A DNA stretch of 64,000 nt from Acanthaster planci (taxonomy: Eukaryota; Echinodermata; Asteroidea; Valvatida; Acanthasteridae), in assembly GCF_001949145.1 (NCBI RefSeq), contig NW_019091357.1:1576746-1640745 (forward strand). The letters are read 5' to 3'. This document shows positions 39,972 to 50,860 of the stretch, piece after piece (position 1 is the stretch's first letter; each line of letters begins with the position of its first letter). The translations under genes and the position numbers were made by a program. Under the pieces are notes generated by a model. It was not told the DNA's origin. It worked only from the letters and a program-made list of their open reading frames with translations, and ran no database searches.

Positions 39972-42858
39972 ATGGCAGCAGAGATGAAGAAGCACACTGA
40001 CAACAGCAACGGGTCGAAAGAAAAAATCCCACTAAACCAGACAGTGTTAAGCTCAGTGAGTGCAGTAGTTGAAGAATCATTTCAGGAGGCATCTGCAGCT
40101 GCCAGATTCCAGAATTATGTCGGGACAGCATTCTTCAATGACACTATTCGACCATGTCAAAGAGAACAGATTCTTGTAGCTGTCCGTGAGGTTATTGGTA
40201 ACTTGTTTTGGCAAGCATGTGTTGCAGCCAGGGCCCAAATGAGGGTTGAAGATCAGTCTTTTGTCAAGGGTGTCAAATGGAGAAATGACATTGAAGAAGA
40301 CACAGTGGCCAAGAGTTCTCATGCTAGCCAATCATATGGACATGCTGTTGGTAACTCAACAGCTTCCGAACAAGGCTGTTGGTCATCAAGTTTGTTCCAA
40401 CTCAACAGTGTGTCCAGATTGTCATGTGAAGAATCTCTACAGACGGAAGAAACTTCAGTTGCCATGGAAACATTCAAACCACTGTCTACTGAAATAACAG
40501 ATCCAAATGAAATGGCAAGAGATGATCTTAAGCAGTTGCGGTTTTTGAGAACAGTTAGTGAGAAGCCAATATTCCAAGATAGCAGAGAGTCCAAAAATGG
40601 ACAGTGCATTACTAAAAGGGTTGATGATAGGGAAGTGTCACAAGACAGTAAATCCAAGACTGTGAGCAACTCTCTTATGGGACAAAAAGATGCACTGGAC
40701 TGCTTCAAGGGTCAAGAAATGAGTGCTCCTTGGTCTGCAGTATCTTTTGTTGTCTCAAGTGTGGCTACTCCAAAGGATGATATCTCTCCAGATCTTGCCC
40801 AGTCCCGTCAAGATGAACCACTCTGCAAGATACTAAAACTTGATGAGAAGTCCTGCAGAAACTGCAGCATTATTTCCCTCAAAAGTGATACCGACAGGGA
40901 ATGGGACCAGCCAACTTTAAAGTCATCAGAGAACTTCAACAGTTGCTATGATCGAAAGTCAGACAAAGCTTTGCGTTCAACTCCTTTGACTTTAGCAGCA
41001 AGGGAAGAAACCCCAGTTCCTGATGAATGTTTTGAAGATACAAGCAGCAAAGGAATTCAGGCACTTTCTTCAGTGATTGATATCTCTCAGAAAAACGTCA
41101 CATGTCGAGACGAGAAGACTGGAGAGCACATACCTAATGATATATCAATTAAAGAGGAGACAAGTGAGGTAGACTACGAGATGCCTGCTACGAGAATGGC
41201 ACTCCAAGATGTTGGACAAAAGTTACAGCTCACCCGGGAGAATGAAGAAGATATGCACACTGGACAACCTGATCCATCAGCAGAGTTGGATAAGAAAATA
41301 GATTTTTCACTTGTGTATGAAACCGTCCCACCTGAGCCAACTCGTCCAATTGATGATGACTATAAGCATTTGGCTGCTGAGAAAAAACAGGCAAGTGATG
41401 CAGATTGGATCAAACTCGAAGGTCCATCAGAGCAGATAACCGAAGAAGTTTTGCCTGAAAATGGCCCCAAAAGAGGAAATGTTAAACCCACCAATGATCA
41501 GATGGTGCCAAGTTTGCTGGAAGAGGATGGGGATAAAACCCCAGAAGACAGAGCACACGAGCTGTATGCTGATGATGATGAGGGTACGGATCTTTTGATT
41601 TCTTCCAACTTCTCAAATGTTCATTAAATTTTATTGTGATTTTCCATTTGCTTATGAGAGAAAGAATTGAATGTACATTTTCACATGTACTAGCAAAATA
41701 ATAAGTTTGATTCATAATGGAACTAAAAGATTGCTTTTCATTAACAGTTTACTTTGCTCTTTTTTTCTAATAGAAGTTTCCATTGAGGTGAAACACAGGG
41801 AGGCTGACGTTACAGGGACTTCATTATCTCCCACACCAAGCTCAACTCTTAATGAAGTAAATGAAGAGCAATTAAATGAAGAGGTGTCAGGTGGAACTAA
41901 AGACAGGAGCAATGCAGGTGAGGTTAAGAAATAAGAGTTATTTACTGCTTCTGGGCACATAACAAATTTATGCAATTGAGATCATGTTGCGGAGAATATA
42001 ATTGTTGGATAAATTTTCAGTTTTGTAATTCTTTGACGTAATACCAATCAAGCTAAGTTCAGCAAATAATGACATTACACCCAAGGAGGGTATTTCAAAG
42101 TGCTATTTTTTGCTACACCTTGTCCAGTGCCAATTGGAAATCAGCTTGTACCACAAACGTCAACTGGGATTTTTCAGTGGAGACATGGAATTTCTTATGA
42201 AAATCAACAGCCAGCCAGTAGCAGGTCACCTCTAGGCTCACTCGGTAGGTTCATCAGAAAAATTAATGTCTTTTTTGTTTGTATGGGTCTTGTATAGGCC
42301 ACAGTAGATTAGTTTTTATTGTACTTTCAATGAAGAATTTTTGGTTCCATTTTTGCCTTTACATTGTTGTTGGCTTCCAGTCTGGTGTGCTGTCTTTTTA
42401 AAGATGTATTAATTGGTTGCTTCATGGGTTAGTTTAGAGTATTTTATTAGAACTGGTAAAATATTTCCCGAGGTTTTAATGGGCACCTTTTTATCTCATT
42501 AAGAATTCCAGTAGAGGGTTTGCATGGTTGCCATCTTGCAGGCCAGTGCTTTTGGTCCACAGGGTAAGCACAAAGGAAGTTTCCCTGCGGACCAAAAGAA
42601 CTGCCCTGCAAGATGGCCGCTGCGCAAAGCCTCTATTTAAGCCCACATGTTCTTTGCCAGTGACCTGCCTCTGTGTTTGTATCATCAGACCAGCAGACAG
42701 TTCCCGACTTGGAGTGGAGACCATCACCACTGCCTGCTTGTAATCGAAAGAGAAGACTTGGTCTGTCCAGGAGACAGCGAGTCAGTCATCTCCATCATAT
42801 CAACCATCTGCCCTGCCAAAATACAAGGCCAAGCCCTAACACAGGGCACGAAGAGTAA
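39972..42858 (+). CDS. RAD51AP-like protein with C-terminal RAD51-binding motif
   Basis: Four exon segments splice in frame, all with phase-1 introns: 39856-41583, 41774-41917, 42128-42244 and 42689-42858. The first ATG in frame after the acceptor at 39855 is 39972 (AAGATGG, good context), giving about 680 residues. An upstream coding exon is not excluded. Near the C-terminus, RKRRLGLSRRQRVSHLHH (about residues 644-661) resembles RAD51AP1 (LRLGLSRLARVKPLHP) and RAD51AP2 (IRIGLSRKARIKQLHP), whose motif binds RAD51 during homologous recombination. The rest is long, acidic and Ser-rich, probably disordered, except for a helical-looking segment at residues 27-90 with an internal repeat. By family knowledge it would act in the nucleus with RAD51 or DMC1. 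RAD51AP1-type or RAD51AP2-type identity is open. Confidence 0.7.
42514..42633. mobile_element. palindromic MITE family 2, well-kept copy
   Basis: GAGGGTTTGC at the left and GCAAAGCCTC at the right are terminal inverted repeats, directly bounded by TA on both sides (42512-42513 and 42634-42635). The inner arms GCTTTTGGTCC and GGACCAAAAG also pair, so almost the whole 120 bases is a foldback. It lies in intron 3 of the RAD51AP-like gene, 55 bases before the acceptor of the last exon. A diverged copy lies at 10013-10133. Confidence 0.75.
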
Positions 42859-43921
42859 TGGTCTGTGTTGTCAAGCTTGGGTGAGTAAAATTAGGAGTGC
42901 TGAAATGGCACAGAAGGGTTTGATAACATTTGCATTTTATGGCATCTGAACTCCAGGTAGACAACCTGAACATTCACAAAATTGGCACCTCAAGTTTGGA
43001 CACATTAGGGCTTCATACTTCACCAATTGCCACACAAATGCACTCAGAGCGTTACCATCATTGCATGCAGAATCCATGTTGTGTTCAGGTTAGAGGAGCT
43101 CATTGTTTTAACCATCTATCTCTGAGTGGCATCAGAGAATTCAGGAAGACTTACAGTCACCAGATACTCAAGGGATTTCCTTTCAAAAGAGTAACATTTA
43201 TGAACGTTTGTATTATTTTGCTTTTCAAGTATGCCTTTGATGTTTGTAAGAGATCATGGTCACATGCTAACTCAAGCAAGGGGATTCAATTCAGCAAAAG
43301 TTCACACACTGGAGAAAAGGAGACATTTTCAAGTGATGCAAACTAGGTTTGATGGATAAAAGTCGATTCAGTGTAACATTTTTTCAGATTTTTTTCGTTT
43401 GTTTTTAATCTGATTTTTGAGCAGGATTCCAGCTATTTGCAAGCTACTGAAAGCACTCGTCAGCACATATTACCAAGTAGTTTTTACACAGGTAGAAACA
43501 TCCGTGATCTGCATAAATTAACTTTTTGGGTGATATGTTCACACAAGGCTTACCATTACAAAAATCTGGAACCTCAACAATGAAACAGGAAATATCAGTG
43601 ATTTTCCTGGCACACAGATGAGGGAAGTGAATCCAAAAAATCCTTTTACTTTTAATCAGTTCTACTTCTGTTTAGTTGATGAACAGATATCCTCATGATA
43701 AGGATTTGAAAATATTCGTATTCCTTCCTGAAACGTAGTTGAGGAAAAGTGTCCTTGAATTGAAAGAGTCTTATACCCTCGAAGAGAAGCATTCCTTTTT
43801 AGTTAATGCTAGTTTATTTGGCATTTGTCTTAATGTTATTCAAAACATGAAAAGAAATTGAAACATTGGTTACTTGTGCTGAAATACTTCACATCCTTTA
43901 AGTTTTCTCAATGTTCATTAT
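42859..43921. other. 3' flank of the RAD51AP-like gene, nothing else recognised
   Basis: This stretch probably contains the 3' UTR of the upstream gene. A 138-codon open frame at 42930-43346 begins with TTG and has no splice or family support. No clear AATAAA was seen close to the stop. Confidence 0.4.
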
Positions 43922-44146
43922 TTAAATATTTATGAATCCGTATTTACATATATATTTTAGATCCTTATTTATGCCCAACTTATACAAACACTCTCCAGTG
44001 TTGTTAGAAGATACACTGACGTTATTGATGTTCATTGTGGCGTAGATATAAGACAGTGAAACGGCAGTGACAAGGTAGAAAGGGGTGCCAAGTTCTACAG
44101 ACATTGTAATAAGTTGTAAAACAGCCATCATAATTGTCACTGAAGG
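43922..44146 (-). CDS. candidate exon with two membrane-like helices
   Basis: This open minus-strand frame starts after an AAACAG acceptor that lacks a good pyrimidine tract, and runs to a TAA. It reads PSVTIMMAVLQLITM, then FYLVTAVSLSYIYATM, followed by a polar tail. In this reading it joins in phase with the exon at 44661-44847. Another acceptor nearby (ATGTCTGTAG) has better form but the wrong phase. No family is recognised. Confidence 0.3.
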   Translation of the reverse strand, partial: PSVTIMMAVLQLITMSVELGTPFYLVTAVSLSYIYATMNINNVSVSSNNTGECLYKLGINKDLKYICKYGFINI

Positions 44147-44660
44147 CTGTTTCTCGTCATCGTGATTGTCATCACTGGTGCTATCACCATCTTTTTCTCG
44201 TTATCCTTATAACTTGTCTTATTATTATAATTATCTTAATCCTCACCAGTGGTATAAATTTGTGCATGGGACGGGGGGGGGTCGGGGAGGAGAAAGAGAT
44301 GACGTAAATAAAAAAATTGTCCGGCCATGGAAATTTGAAAAAGGGAGGGGGGGAGGATACAATGTGACACTTCTTTGGGGAGCTGTTCATGATGCATTAC
44401 ACTAACGCCCCTGCAGGAGCTTTACCTCAGCGTATTTATTGATTTTTTCTTTTCATTTTTCACCCATCATTCAGTACTGATAAATACATTTTGGTTGTTG
44501 GGAAGTGTGAGGAATTCCCGCCAAATCCCCCTTAATTCTTTCTCATTATGAAAAAGTGGGACAATGATTCGATAACCCATCCCCTGGTCAACATAGTGCA
44601 GGGATATCTTTCCCCCTACCCCCCCCCTTCTCCGCTGGGATTTACGCCCCCAACCCTCAC

Positions 44661-44847
44661 CACAGTTATCATCAGGTTGATATGTTTGTCACTGCACTCC
44701 GTATACCCCCCGTCATCAACATGCATGTACCAGGCAACAGTAATGGCTGCTGCGGTAAAAGTGGAGCACATGAAAATTATATACACCTGATTGTGTGAAG
44801 TTTGTGAACCATTAAGCGACAGGTCCTGATCTTGTGACAAACATTGC
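44661..44847 (-). CDS. candidate exon encoding one membrane segment
   Basis: A strong acceptor (TTATTCTTTTTACAG) and donor (ACTGTG/GTGAGG) bound 187 bases with an open frame. The frame holds a hydrophobic helix (VYIIFMCSTFTAAAITVAWY) and then an acidic loop with Cys. This is the best-supported of three neighbouring pieces (also 43922-44146 and 45187-45309) that may belong to one small multi-pass membrane protein. The exon needs two bases from its upstream partner, which the piece at 45187-45309 does not supply in an obvious way, so the model is incomplete. Confidence 0.4.
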
Positions 44848-45186
44848 CTGTAAAAAGAATAAATGCAGTTCTCAGACCCCCTGCATCCTCTCCTGCTGGG
44901 CCGCACAATAAGCTTTATTATTTCTCCATGATTCACCGTATAGACCCAGACATGAATAAATACAGAACCGCCTGCTTCACAAACAACGTGAAGAGATTAC
45001 CAAAGAAAAAAGTTGTCAAGGGACTACCCCTGCAGTTTATAAATGTAAATCTGGGTATTCCCCTAAAAATTAAAAGAAGAGGTTTTTATGGCAGGTAACC
45101 TCGTCAAGTTCATGCATGTTGCGCAATACATGCAGCTTGGTGTGAACACGTACTTATTTGGAAAACAGACGGCGAAGTTTGTTTCC

Positions 45187-45309
45187 TTAGGCGTATTGTC
45201 CTGTTTTCACTCTTCGGGACACAAAATAGACGCCCAGGATAAACACCACCGCCACAAAACCCTTCCTGTTGAACACTTGACCTGAACATACGACGACCCC
45301 TGAGGTCAT
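45187..45309 (-). CDS. candidate 40-residue membrane-segment ORF or first exon
   Basis: An ATG in fair context (AATAATGA) opens a 40-codon frame. It has a hydrophobic helix (GFVAVVFILGVYFV) flanked by basic residues (NRK and SRRVK) and then TAA. An in-frame TAG lies upstream. It could be a single-pass micropeptide. It could also be the first exon of a multi-pass gene continuing to 44847, using a weak donor after SRR. No family is recognised. Confidence 0.3.
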   Translation of the reverse strand: MTSGVVVCSGQVFNRKGFVAVVFILGVYFVSRRVKTGQYA

Positions 45310-45803
45310 TATTCTCTACATTCAGTTGCCCCAGATTGTCTATTTTTAGTTGCATTTGTTTGGGTTAAGTCTCCGCTCTGACTGTTCATATTTTCAATGA
45401 AACAATGAAAATGTATTGTGTAAGTTTTATGTATTATTTTAAAAAGTCTTGATGTAAAAATGTATTCTGTGTAAAGCCACTTTCATCTGTATAAATGCAA
45501 CAGCATAAGATTCCGTAGCAACACGCGTTCGATATGTATGTTTTATTCATGTTGGCGAGCAGAGGTTCTTGAAAAGGTTTTATGAATAAATTATTATGAG
45601 GCCAACTGCTGTCTTGACCGTTTAACGTAGTTTATATTATGCTTTCCGGATCAGTGTCGAGGAAGAGGAGATATGCATGATAGGAGGACTCTGCATCTGC
45701 CCACATTGAACACACAAGTGATAATTTAGGCCTTGGGGCTTAGTTAACGGCTTTTCCATGCAGTCATCCATAGCATAAAAAGTTGCTACCACTCACTGAA
45801 ATA

Positions 45804-45971
45804 CGGCCGTTTCACAATAGTGCGCCACCAAGAGTTTGCAATGGGTTGGCCAATCACAGTGTGCGAAATTTGTCGACCCAATGCGCGTTTAGAAAGGGTC
45901 GACAAATTTCGCGCGTCATGATTGGCCAACGTGTTGCAAACTCTTGGTGGCACACTATTGTGAATCCCCCG
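45804..45971. mobile_element. palindromic MITE family 1, copy 1
   Basis: This 168-base foldback is bounded by TA on each side. The arms pair through TTTCACAATAGTGCG, CACCAAGAGTTTGCAA, TTGGCCAATCA and AAATTTGTCGACCC, with a short centre (AATGCGCGTTTAGAAA). It matches the element at 55567-55733. Short open frames on both strands across it are by-products of the palindrome. TA target sites suggest mobilisation by a Tc1/mariner-type transposase. Confidence 0.85.
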
Positions 45972-46553
45972 TAATGTATGCAAACAGAAAAGAAAGCAAC
46001 CTGTAAACTGTTAGCCCCTAATTGTATTAAAATGATAATTAAGCATGACTCGGAGAAGTCGTACATTCATTTTGTATGACTGTCATAGGATAGATGCATC
46101 CTTATATACAACCACTCTTTTTGACAGTGAAAGGGTAAACGAACTTTTGAAGGATCAATTCTCACTTGTTCATTAAGCCAATAGTTTTAGTTTACAGTAA
46201 AAAATTCAACGGTTCTCGTTTGACTTAGCAAGCTTAACTACATCTATTATTGATTGTCTTGCAATTTTGTTTATATACTTCTAGCACTTCTAACAGAGTC
46301 TGAAAATTCTACTTATGCATAAAGTAGTTTGTGTTTATGGTCACTAAAAAACTCATAACTGAGTCAAATCAGTTCATTTCCAGGCCAGTAAATGCCATAA
46401 AGCATAAACATAATGCGCCAGCAGAGGGCGTAGTGCACATAAACTGGAAAGTGGGAATTGGAAACTTGAACCTGCTCAAATTTAGAACATTACTCTTCTG
46501 GTGTAAGTGGTGATCACAGATCGCGCGGCAAGTAAAGAAGAATTGTTTTCGAA

Positions 46554-46559
46554 TTTATT
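46554..46559 (-). terminator. probable polyadenylation signal of the 46.75-kb orphan gene
   Basis: AATAAA on the minus strand lies about 190 bases after the stop codon of the orphan gene at 46750-47574. Confidence 0.5.
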
Positions 46560-46749
46560 GAGGTCTGTCCTATTTAATAATGATTTCTTCAAAAGCTCAT
46601 CAGCAGACAGAGTACGTGATTGAGATATCAAAGGATTCCCTCCACCTCAGTTCAGATTCTCCACAACTTCAACAGGAACTTGAAAAAATTGATTAAATAA
46701 GAAAATAACATTTATCACTTTTGATCTGTTAAATACATGTACAAGCACG

Positions 46750-47574
46750 TCAAGATAGTGAACTCTTCATTTCATTCGCAAACGGTGTAACAGGTGTATT
46801 ATTAAGTTTCTTATTAATTAAATTCTCCATCGGTGTACCCTTCTTTTTGCTCAGTCTGAATCTCATGTCCTTGGGTGTGATGTAAGGGCTTCTTCCGTTA
46901 GGGTCTCCATACAGCCACTTGACAATGTACTTCTCTCGAACACTTGGCGTGGGAGTTTGGATCTCTGGAAGCTTGATGTCAGTCGTCGATTTCGTCGGCG
47001 TACCGGCTGCCTCTCTCCTCAAATCATGCTGCTCTTGTTGGAACCTCCGCACCTCCTCATCGCCCAGGATGTGCTGATAACACTGGGTGTTATAGCTTGG
47101 TTCAGTCCTCGGTCTCCTGCGGCCGGTGCCTCGCTCATTTCTGTACTTGTGCTTCGCAAAAAGCTGGCACTGGTTGGCGCTGAGCTCAGGGAAAAGAGGC
47201 AGCTCTCGGCTGTTCTTAGTGGGCCTGTAGATCGGTTTCCCCGGCGGGAAGGTTGCTCTGCTGGACATGTGCCTCCGAGACTGTCGGTACAAGACGGCCG
47301 CCGAGGTGGCATGTGAGCGCCGGTGCCAGGCGTTGGCAGCTGCGGGAGCTCTTGACGTGTCGATCGGCGGGGACGGCTCTCGGGGAGTACGTTCCTGCGG
47401 CACACCGGAGATACGCAGATCTCTCATGAGATCCTCGGTGATCACGATGCGGTTTCGGATGTCGTCAAACTTGATACCGTGGTCAATCTTTTGGGAGAGA
47501 TCTACTAGCGCTGCCATGGTTGACGGACTGACCAGATCCGGATCCAAAGAAAGTTGACGGAGACGTTTCAACAT
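46750..47574 (-). CDS. intronless orphan basic protein, 274 residues
   Basis: A single uninterrupted frame begins with ATG, with an in-frame TAA about ten codons upstream, and ends in TAA. I recognise no family. The N-terminal 65 residues look folded (LKRLRQLSLDPD, then a Leu/Ile-rich segment ending MRDLRIS). The middle is Arg-, Ser- and Pro-rich (RRSHATSAAVLYRQSRRH), followed by a basic stretch (NERGTGRRRPRTEPS) and a helical Glu/Gln/Arg segment (DEEVRRFQQEQHDLRRE). A Lys-rich end includes YGDPNGRSPYITPKDMRF. There is no signal peptide or membrane segment, so a nuclear or cytoskeletal protein is possible. The next gene on the same strand begins near 45.3 kb. Confidence 0.7.
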   Translation of the reverse strand: MLKRLRQLSLDPDLVSPSTMAALVDLSQKIDHGIKFDDIRNRIVITEDLMRDLRISGVPQERTPREPSPPIDTSRAPAAANAWHRRSHATSAAVLYRQSRRHMSSRATFPPGKPIYRPTKNSRELPLFPELSANQCQLFAKHKYRNERGTGRRRPRTEPSYNTQCYQHILGDEEVRRFQQEQHDLRREAAGTPTKSTTDIKLPEIQTPTPSVREKYIVKWLYGDPNGRSPYITPKDMRFRLSKKKGTPMENLINKKLNNTPVTPFANEMKSSLS

Positions 47575-47599
47575 CTGTGTTGCAGTTCTAAGTATGTGT

Positions 47600-49990
47600 T
47601 AAGAAGCTATATTAAGCGCTAGAAAAAGATGTTCACATCGTTGCACCCTTGAGAGTAACTTAATGTTGGAACGACCTATTCGAATACCGTCCAAAATAGT
47701 CGTTCTTGCCGATAACACCGATGACTTGTTCGTTGGAAATTATGCATGTAATCTTTCCTAGTGTCCACAGTTCATGGATAATTCAAATGTTCTTGACAAT
47801 GATCAAACAAGTTGTTGTACAGTTTCATAAGAATGATGGCATGTGCTTCAACTTTACCTTGGTGATGTCTCATGCGCAAACTTTCCATGTTGAAACTTGC
47901 ATGTCGCCGCAAGGTGTTAAGTTCACATCAGTGCAAAGTGAAAGGCCGGGAACACTATCTTACTTTGTGCTGCAAACCATAGAATACCTCAAAATAGGTC
48001 GAAGAGTGATGGAACGCAAAATGGCCAAGACCGCCTGTAACAAGTTCAGTTGTTTTAGGTAAAAAAAGCTGTTTTCTGGTGCCATTTTGCTCACATGATT
48101 GTGTCCGTACCATGAAATCTTGAATTGTGTGGTCACTGCAAGCAGGCAAGCTATTGCGTTGCTATGCCAAGTTTTTGCCGTAGTTACGGCAGCATGAATA
48201 AATGATTTGAAACTGACCCGCGCTGAATTTCTGATCAGTCTGGGGCGTTGTGATATATGGCGCAAAGTTGGCGATCGATCGCTCCAGTGGCGCTTCGCTC
48301 ATGATTTGTTAATGGTGCGTTTTGGCGGTCGACTGGGGAAGTTTGGACCAATCGGAGGCTTCCAAAACACATACGTAACTGTTTTGCATATACATTATTA
48401 AATGGGGGGGGGGTGTCAATGATCAGTGTGGGACACGACATGTTATTGATATTGGGTCAGTTTCATCATGAATAATAAATAGATACAAGCGATAGAACAC
48501 TAGATGTCTCCTGAAAGTTTACAGAGTATAGCACAAACTGGAAAATACATGTAGGGCCTACATGGACGGTTTATACCTTCGGTACTGTATGAAAAGTTGA
48601 ATTCTGTAACGATTCAAAAACTCTAAATAAACTACACAATTATTGCCAAAAGTTTAAGTTCAAAATAAGATCAATTAACAACTGAGGTTTCTATACAGAC
48701 AGAAATGCTGAAGCACGAGTGCATTTTGTGATGGAAATTTGAAGAGGGACTTATTTTCGTTGAATGGTAGGATTCAAAGTAAGGACGGACATGATAGGGT
48801 ACTTTTAAAATGCCATTCTTCCAGTTGTCCACGTCACTGAAACTTAACAGGCGTCTCATCCTCTGTGGAGATGCTCAGTGCATATTGACATTTTCAATGA
48901 GACGCTTGTTCACAGCACGTGACCTGACCAATGTCACCCATTCCCGCCTTATACATGTACTCTGCTTTATACCCAAACGTACACCTCACATACTGAAACC
49001 CTGAAGGTACCTGACTCGAAAAGGTGTCACTGGTACCCGCGAAGAATAAAAAGGACAAGTGGCACGTTTCACCTTACCACCACCAACCAGTGGACAAATA
49101 CTTGACTCTAGACTTTTTGTGGACCCCCCTTCTCGACAACAAATTACAATCCTGCAATTTAATGGGCCATGACCGCACTCGACTGGTCTGAGTGCAAACA
49201 TTCGATTGGTTCACCCCCAACAACAATTGGCAGTATGACAAGAGCCATTGTGTCTGATCCCCAAACTCCGCAATTGTCAAGAGCTGGTTGTTGACGGCGA
49301 GGCACTCTGTCCATTGTGCCGTGCCCGCTCCAGCGTGGAAATTGCCTCGCAACTTTTGTCGCACCCGGTCGATCGTCCGTGAGAGGGGCACAGAAACGAG
49401 CGCTTATCGGGATTCACGAGGCTAAATAACCCAGCGAGGATGCTACTGAAAGTCCCAAATTCGACTAAGTACAGGACGCTGAGCGCGCACTGCTGGAAAC
49501 AAGCATGGCGGAGAATTTGCTTACGAGTTGAAAGAAATAAAGTCGTCATTTGATTGCTCCCTTTGCAGCAACTGAGGGACACTTCTGAGCTCGCTTCATA
49601 GACAGACTATCAAGAACATTTAGTGAAATGCACAGCTGAGTCACGCAGTTTCTTGCCCTCATCGGAGAAGTTTGGGGATCAGTACAACTATTACGCTCCA
49701 GAACAGAACCTGTTTCAACTCCCATCATACGCTTGGAACTTCACTTGAGGAGTCCCCAACTGCTGTACGGAGCTTTGGGAAGTCGAGATGGAAGAATCAC
49801 CGAGAGGCGGAAACGATCATTATGTTGATTGCTGGACTTGCAGTTATTACCACGGTGACTCGACAGCAGAATCTGAAATGCACTAAACGCTAACGGTGTC
49901 GAGACTATGTAGGAATTTGTTTAAAAAAAAAACGAACCAGTACAAAGTTTGATGATGCTCGGTTTTGATTAATCTAGTTTCGGCTTTGCT
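47600..49990. other. intergenic stretch between divergent orphan genes
   Basis: No gene is supported. This is the region between the minus-strand orphan (start 47574) and the plus-strand orphan gene. It probably carries both promoters. It contains single TACATGTA copies near 48545 and 48953 and a G run near 48404. Several short open frames near 49100-49600 lack support. Confidence 0.4.
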
Positions 49991-49994
49991 CATA

Positions 49995-50052
49995 ATGGAA
50001 AATCACGTGATCTCGACTTCAATAATGTCTGTAGAGGGAAAGGGCGACACAG
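49995..50052 (+). other. candidate 5' exon of the 50.9-kb gene
   Basis: A segment starting at ATG 49995 and holding TCACGTGA (50003) ends at a strong donor (GACACAG/GTAAGAAC). A pyrimidine-rich acceptor (CATCTCGTTTTAACACAG) lies at 50531. If spliced, a short upstream frame of about 29 codons would end before the main ATG at 50861. This is inference from splice sites only. Confidence 0.25.
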
Positions 50053-50860
50053 GTAAGAACCTCAACCATTTAATTCTGATTCTGTGATAAAATCGAGTTG
50101 GCTAAATCGTGCCTTTCATGTTTTGTTAACAGGAAATAAATCGTATTTGCTCCTAGATAATTATGCCATTAAGTTATACCGACTCTTTTACGGGAAGCTT
50201 AGCCTCGATTCAAAACCCCTTTGTTGCCAACAATGTCGTGAAGAGCCGAGCTTTTGTAAACACAAGTGCCGCTGATAAGAGAGAAAAGTTACCCTGATAG
50301 CCATCAGGTTTTCAAGCTCTTGGTCAATAAAAAGACATGTCCCCCTGAGAGAATTCTGTTGATCATAGCAACTGCACGCTCGATGAATAAGTTTACGAAG
50401 TGTAGTGTTTATGTTTCATCGACTGGGCGCGGAGGTAGTTGGAGGAATTTGATATTGAACTCTTTGTTCGTTGATGTAAATGATTTTGTTTGAGGCCAAC
50501 TCTTATTTAAACTCATCTCGTTTTAACACAGGTAAAACGGGTGCAGTAGCCGATGGTGTGTAAACAGCCAAGACTGGTTCGCCGACTGCTGTTCCTGAAA
50601 GAATGCCAGGTATATTCGATGAACAGTCTTTTGTCGATTTTCCCGAGGTATTAGTTTGTAAGAGTGAAATTGCAGCTCTTGGACAGTTTGGGTTAAAGCG
50701 GAGTGTGGACTTGAGGATCTGGAAATGACAGCGATTTATACAGAAACAAGGTTCTGACCGCAAGAGAAATCAACGGCGTTACCGCTAAAAACAAGCAAAG
50801 ATGTGTGATTTGTGACAACCACCAGAAATGTAAATCATCAGACACAATTCGAAAATCGAT

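Noticed and set aside
42930-43346. 138-codon frame after the RAD51AP-like stop
   Set aside because: It begins with TTG, has no fitting acceptor in phase with the last exon, and is probably 3' UTR.
45783-46066. Short open frames on both strands near 45.8-46.0 kb
   Set aside because: They are by-products of the palindromic MITE at 45804-45971. The same applies to frames over 55567-55733.
47019-47557. Long frames antisense to or out of phase with the 46.75-kb orphan gene
   Set aside because: They are GC-rich shadows of the longer, better-bounded minus-strand frame.
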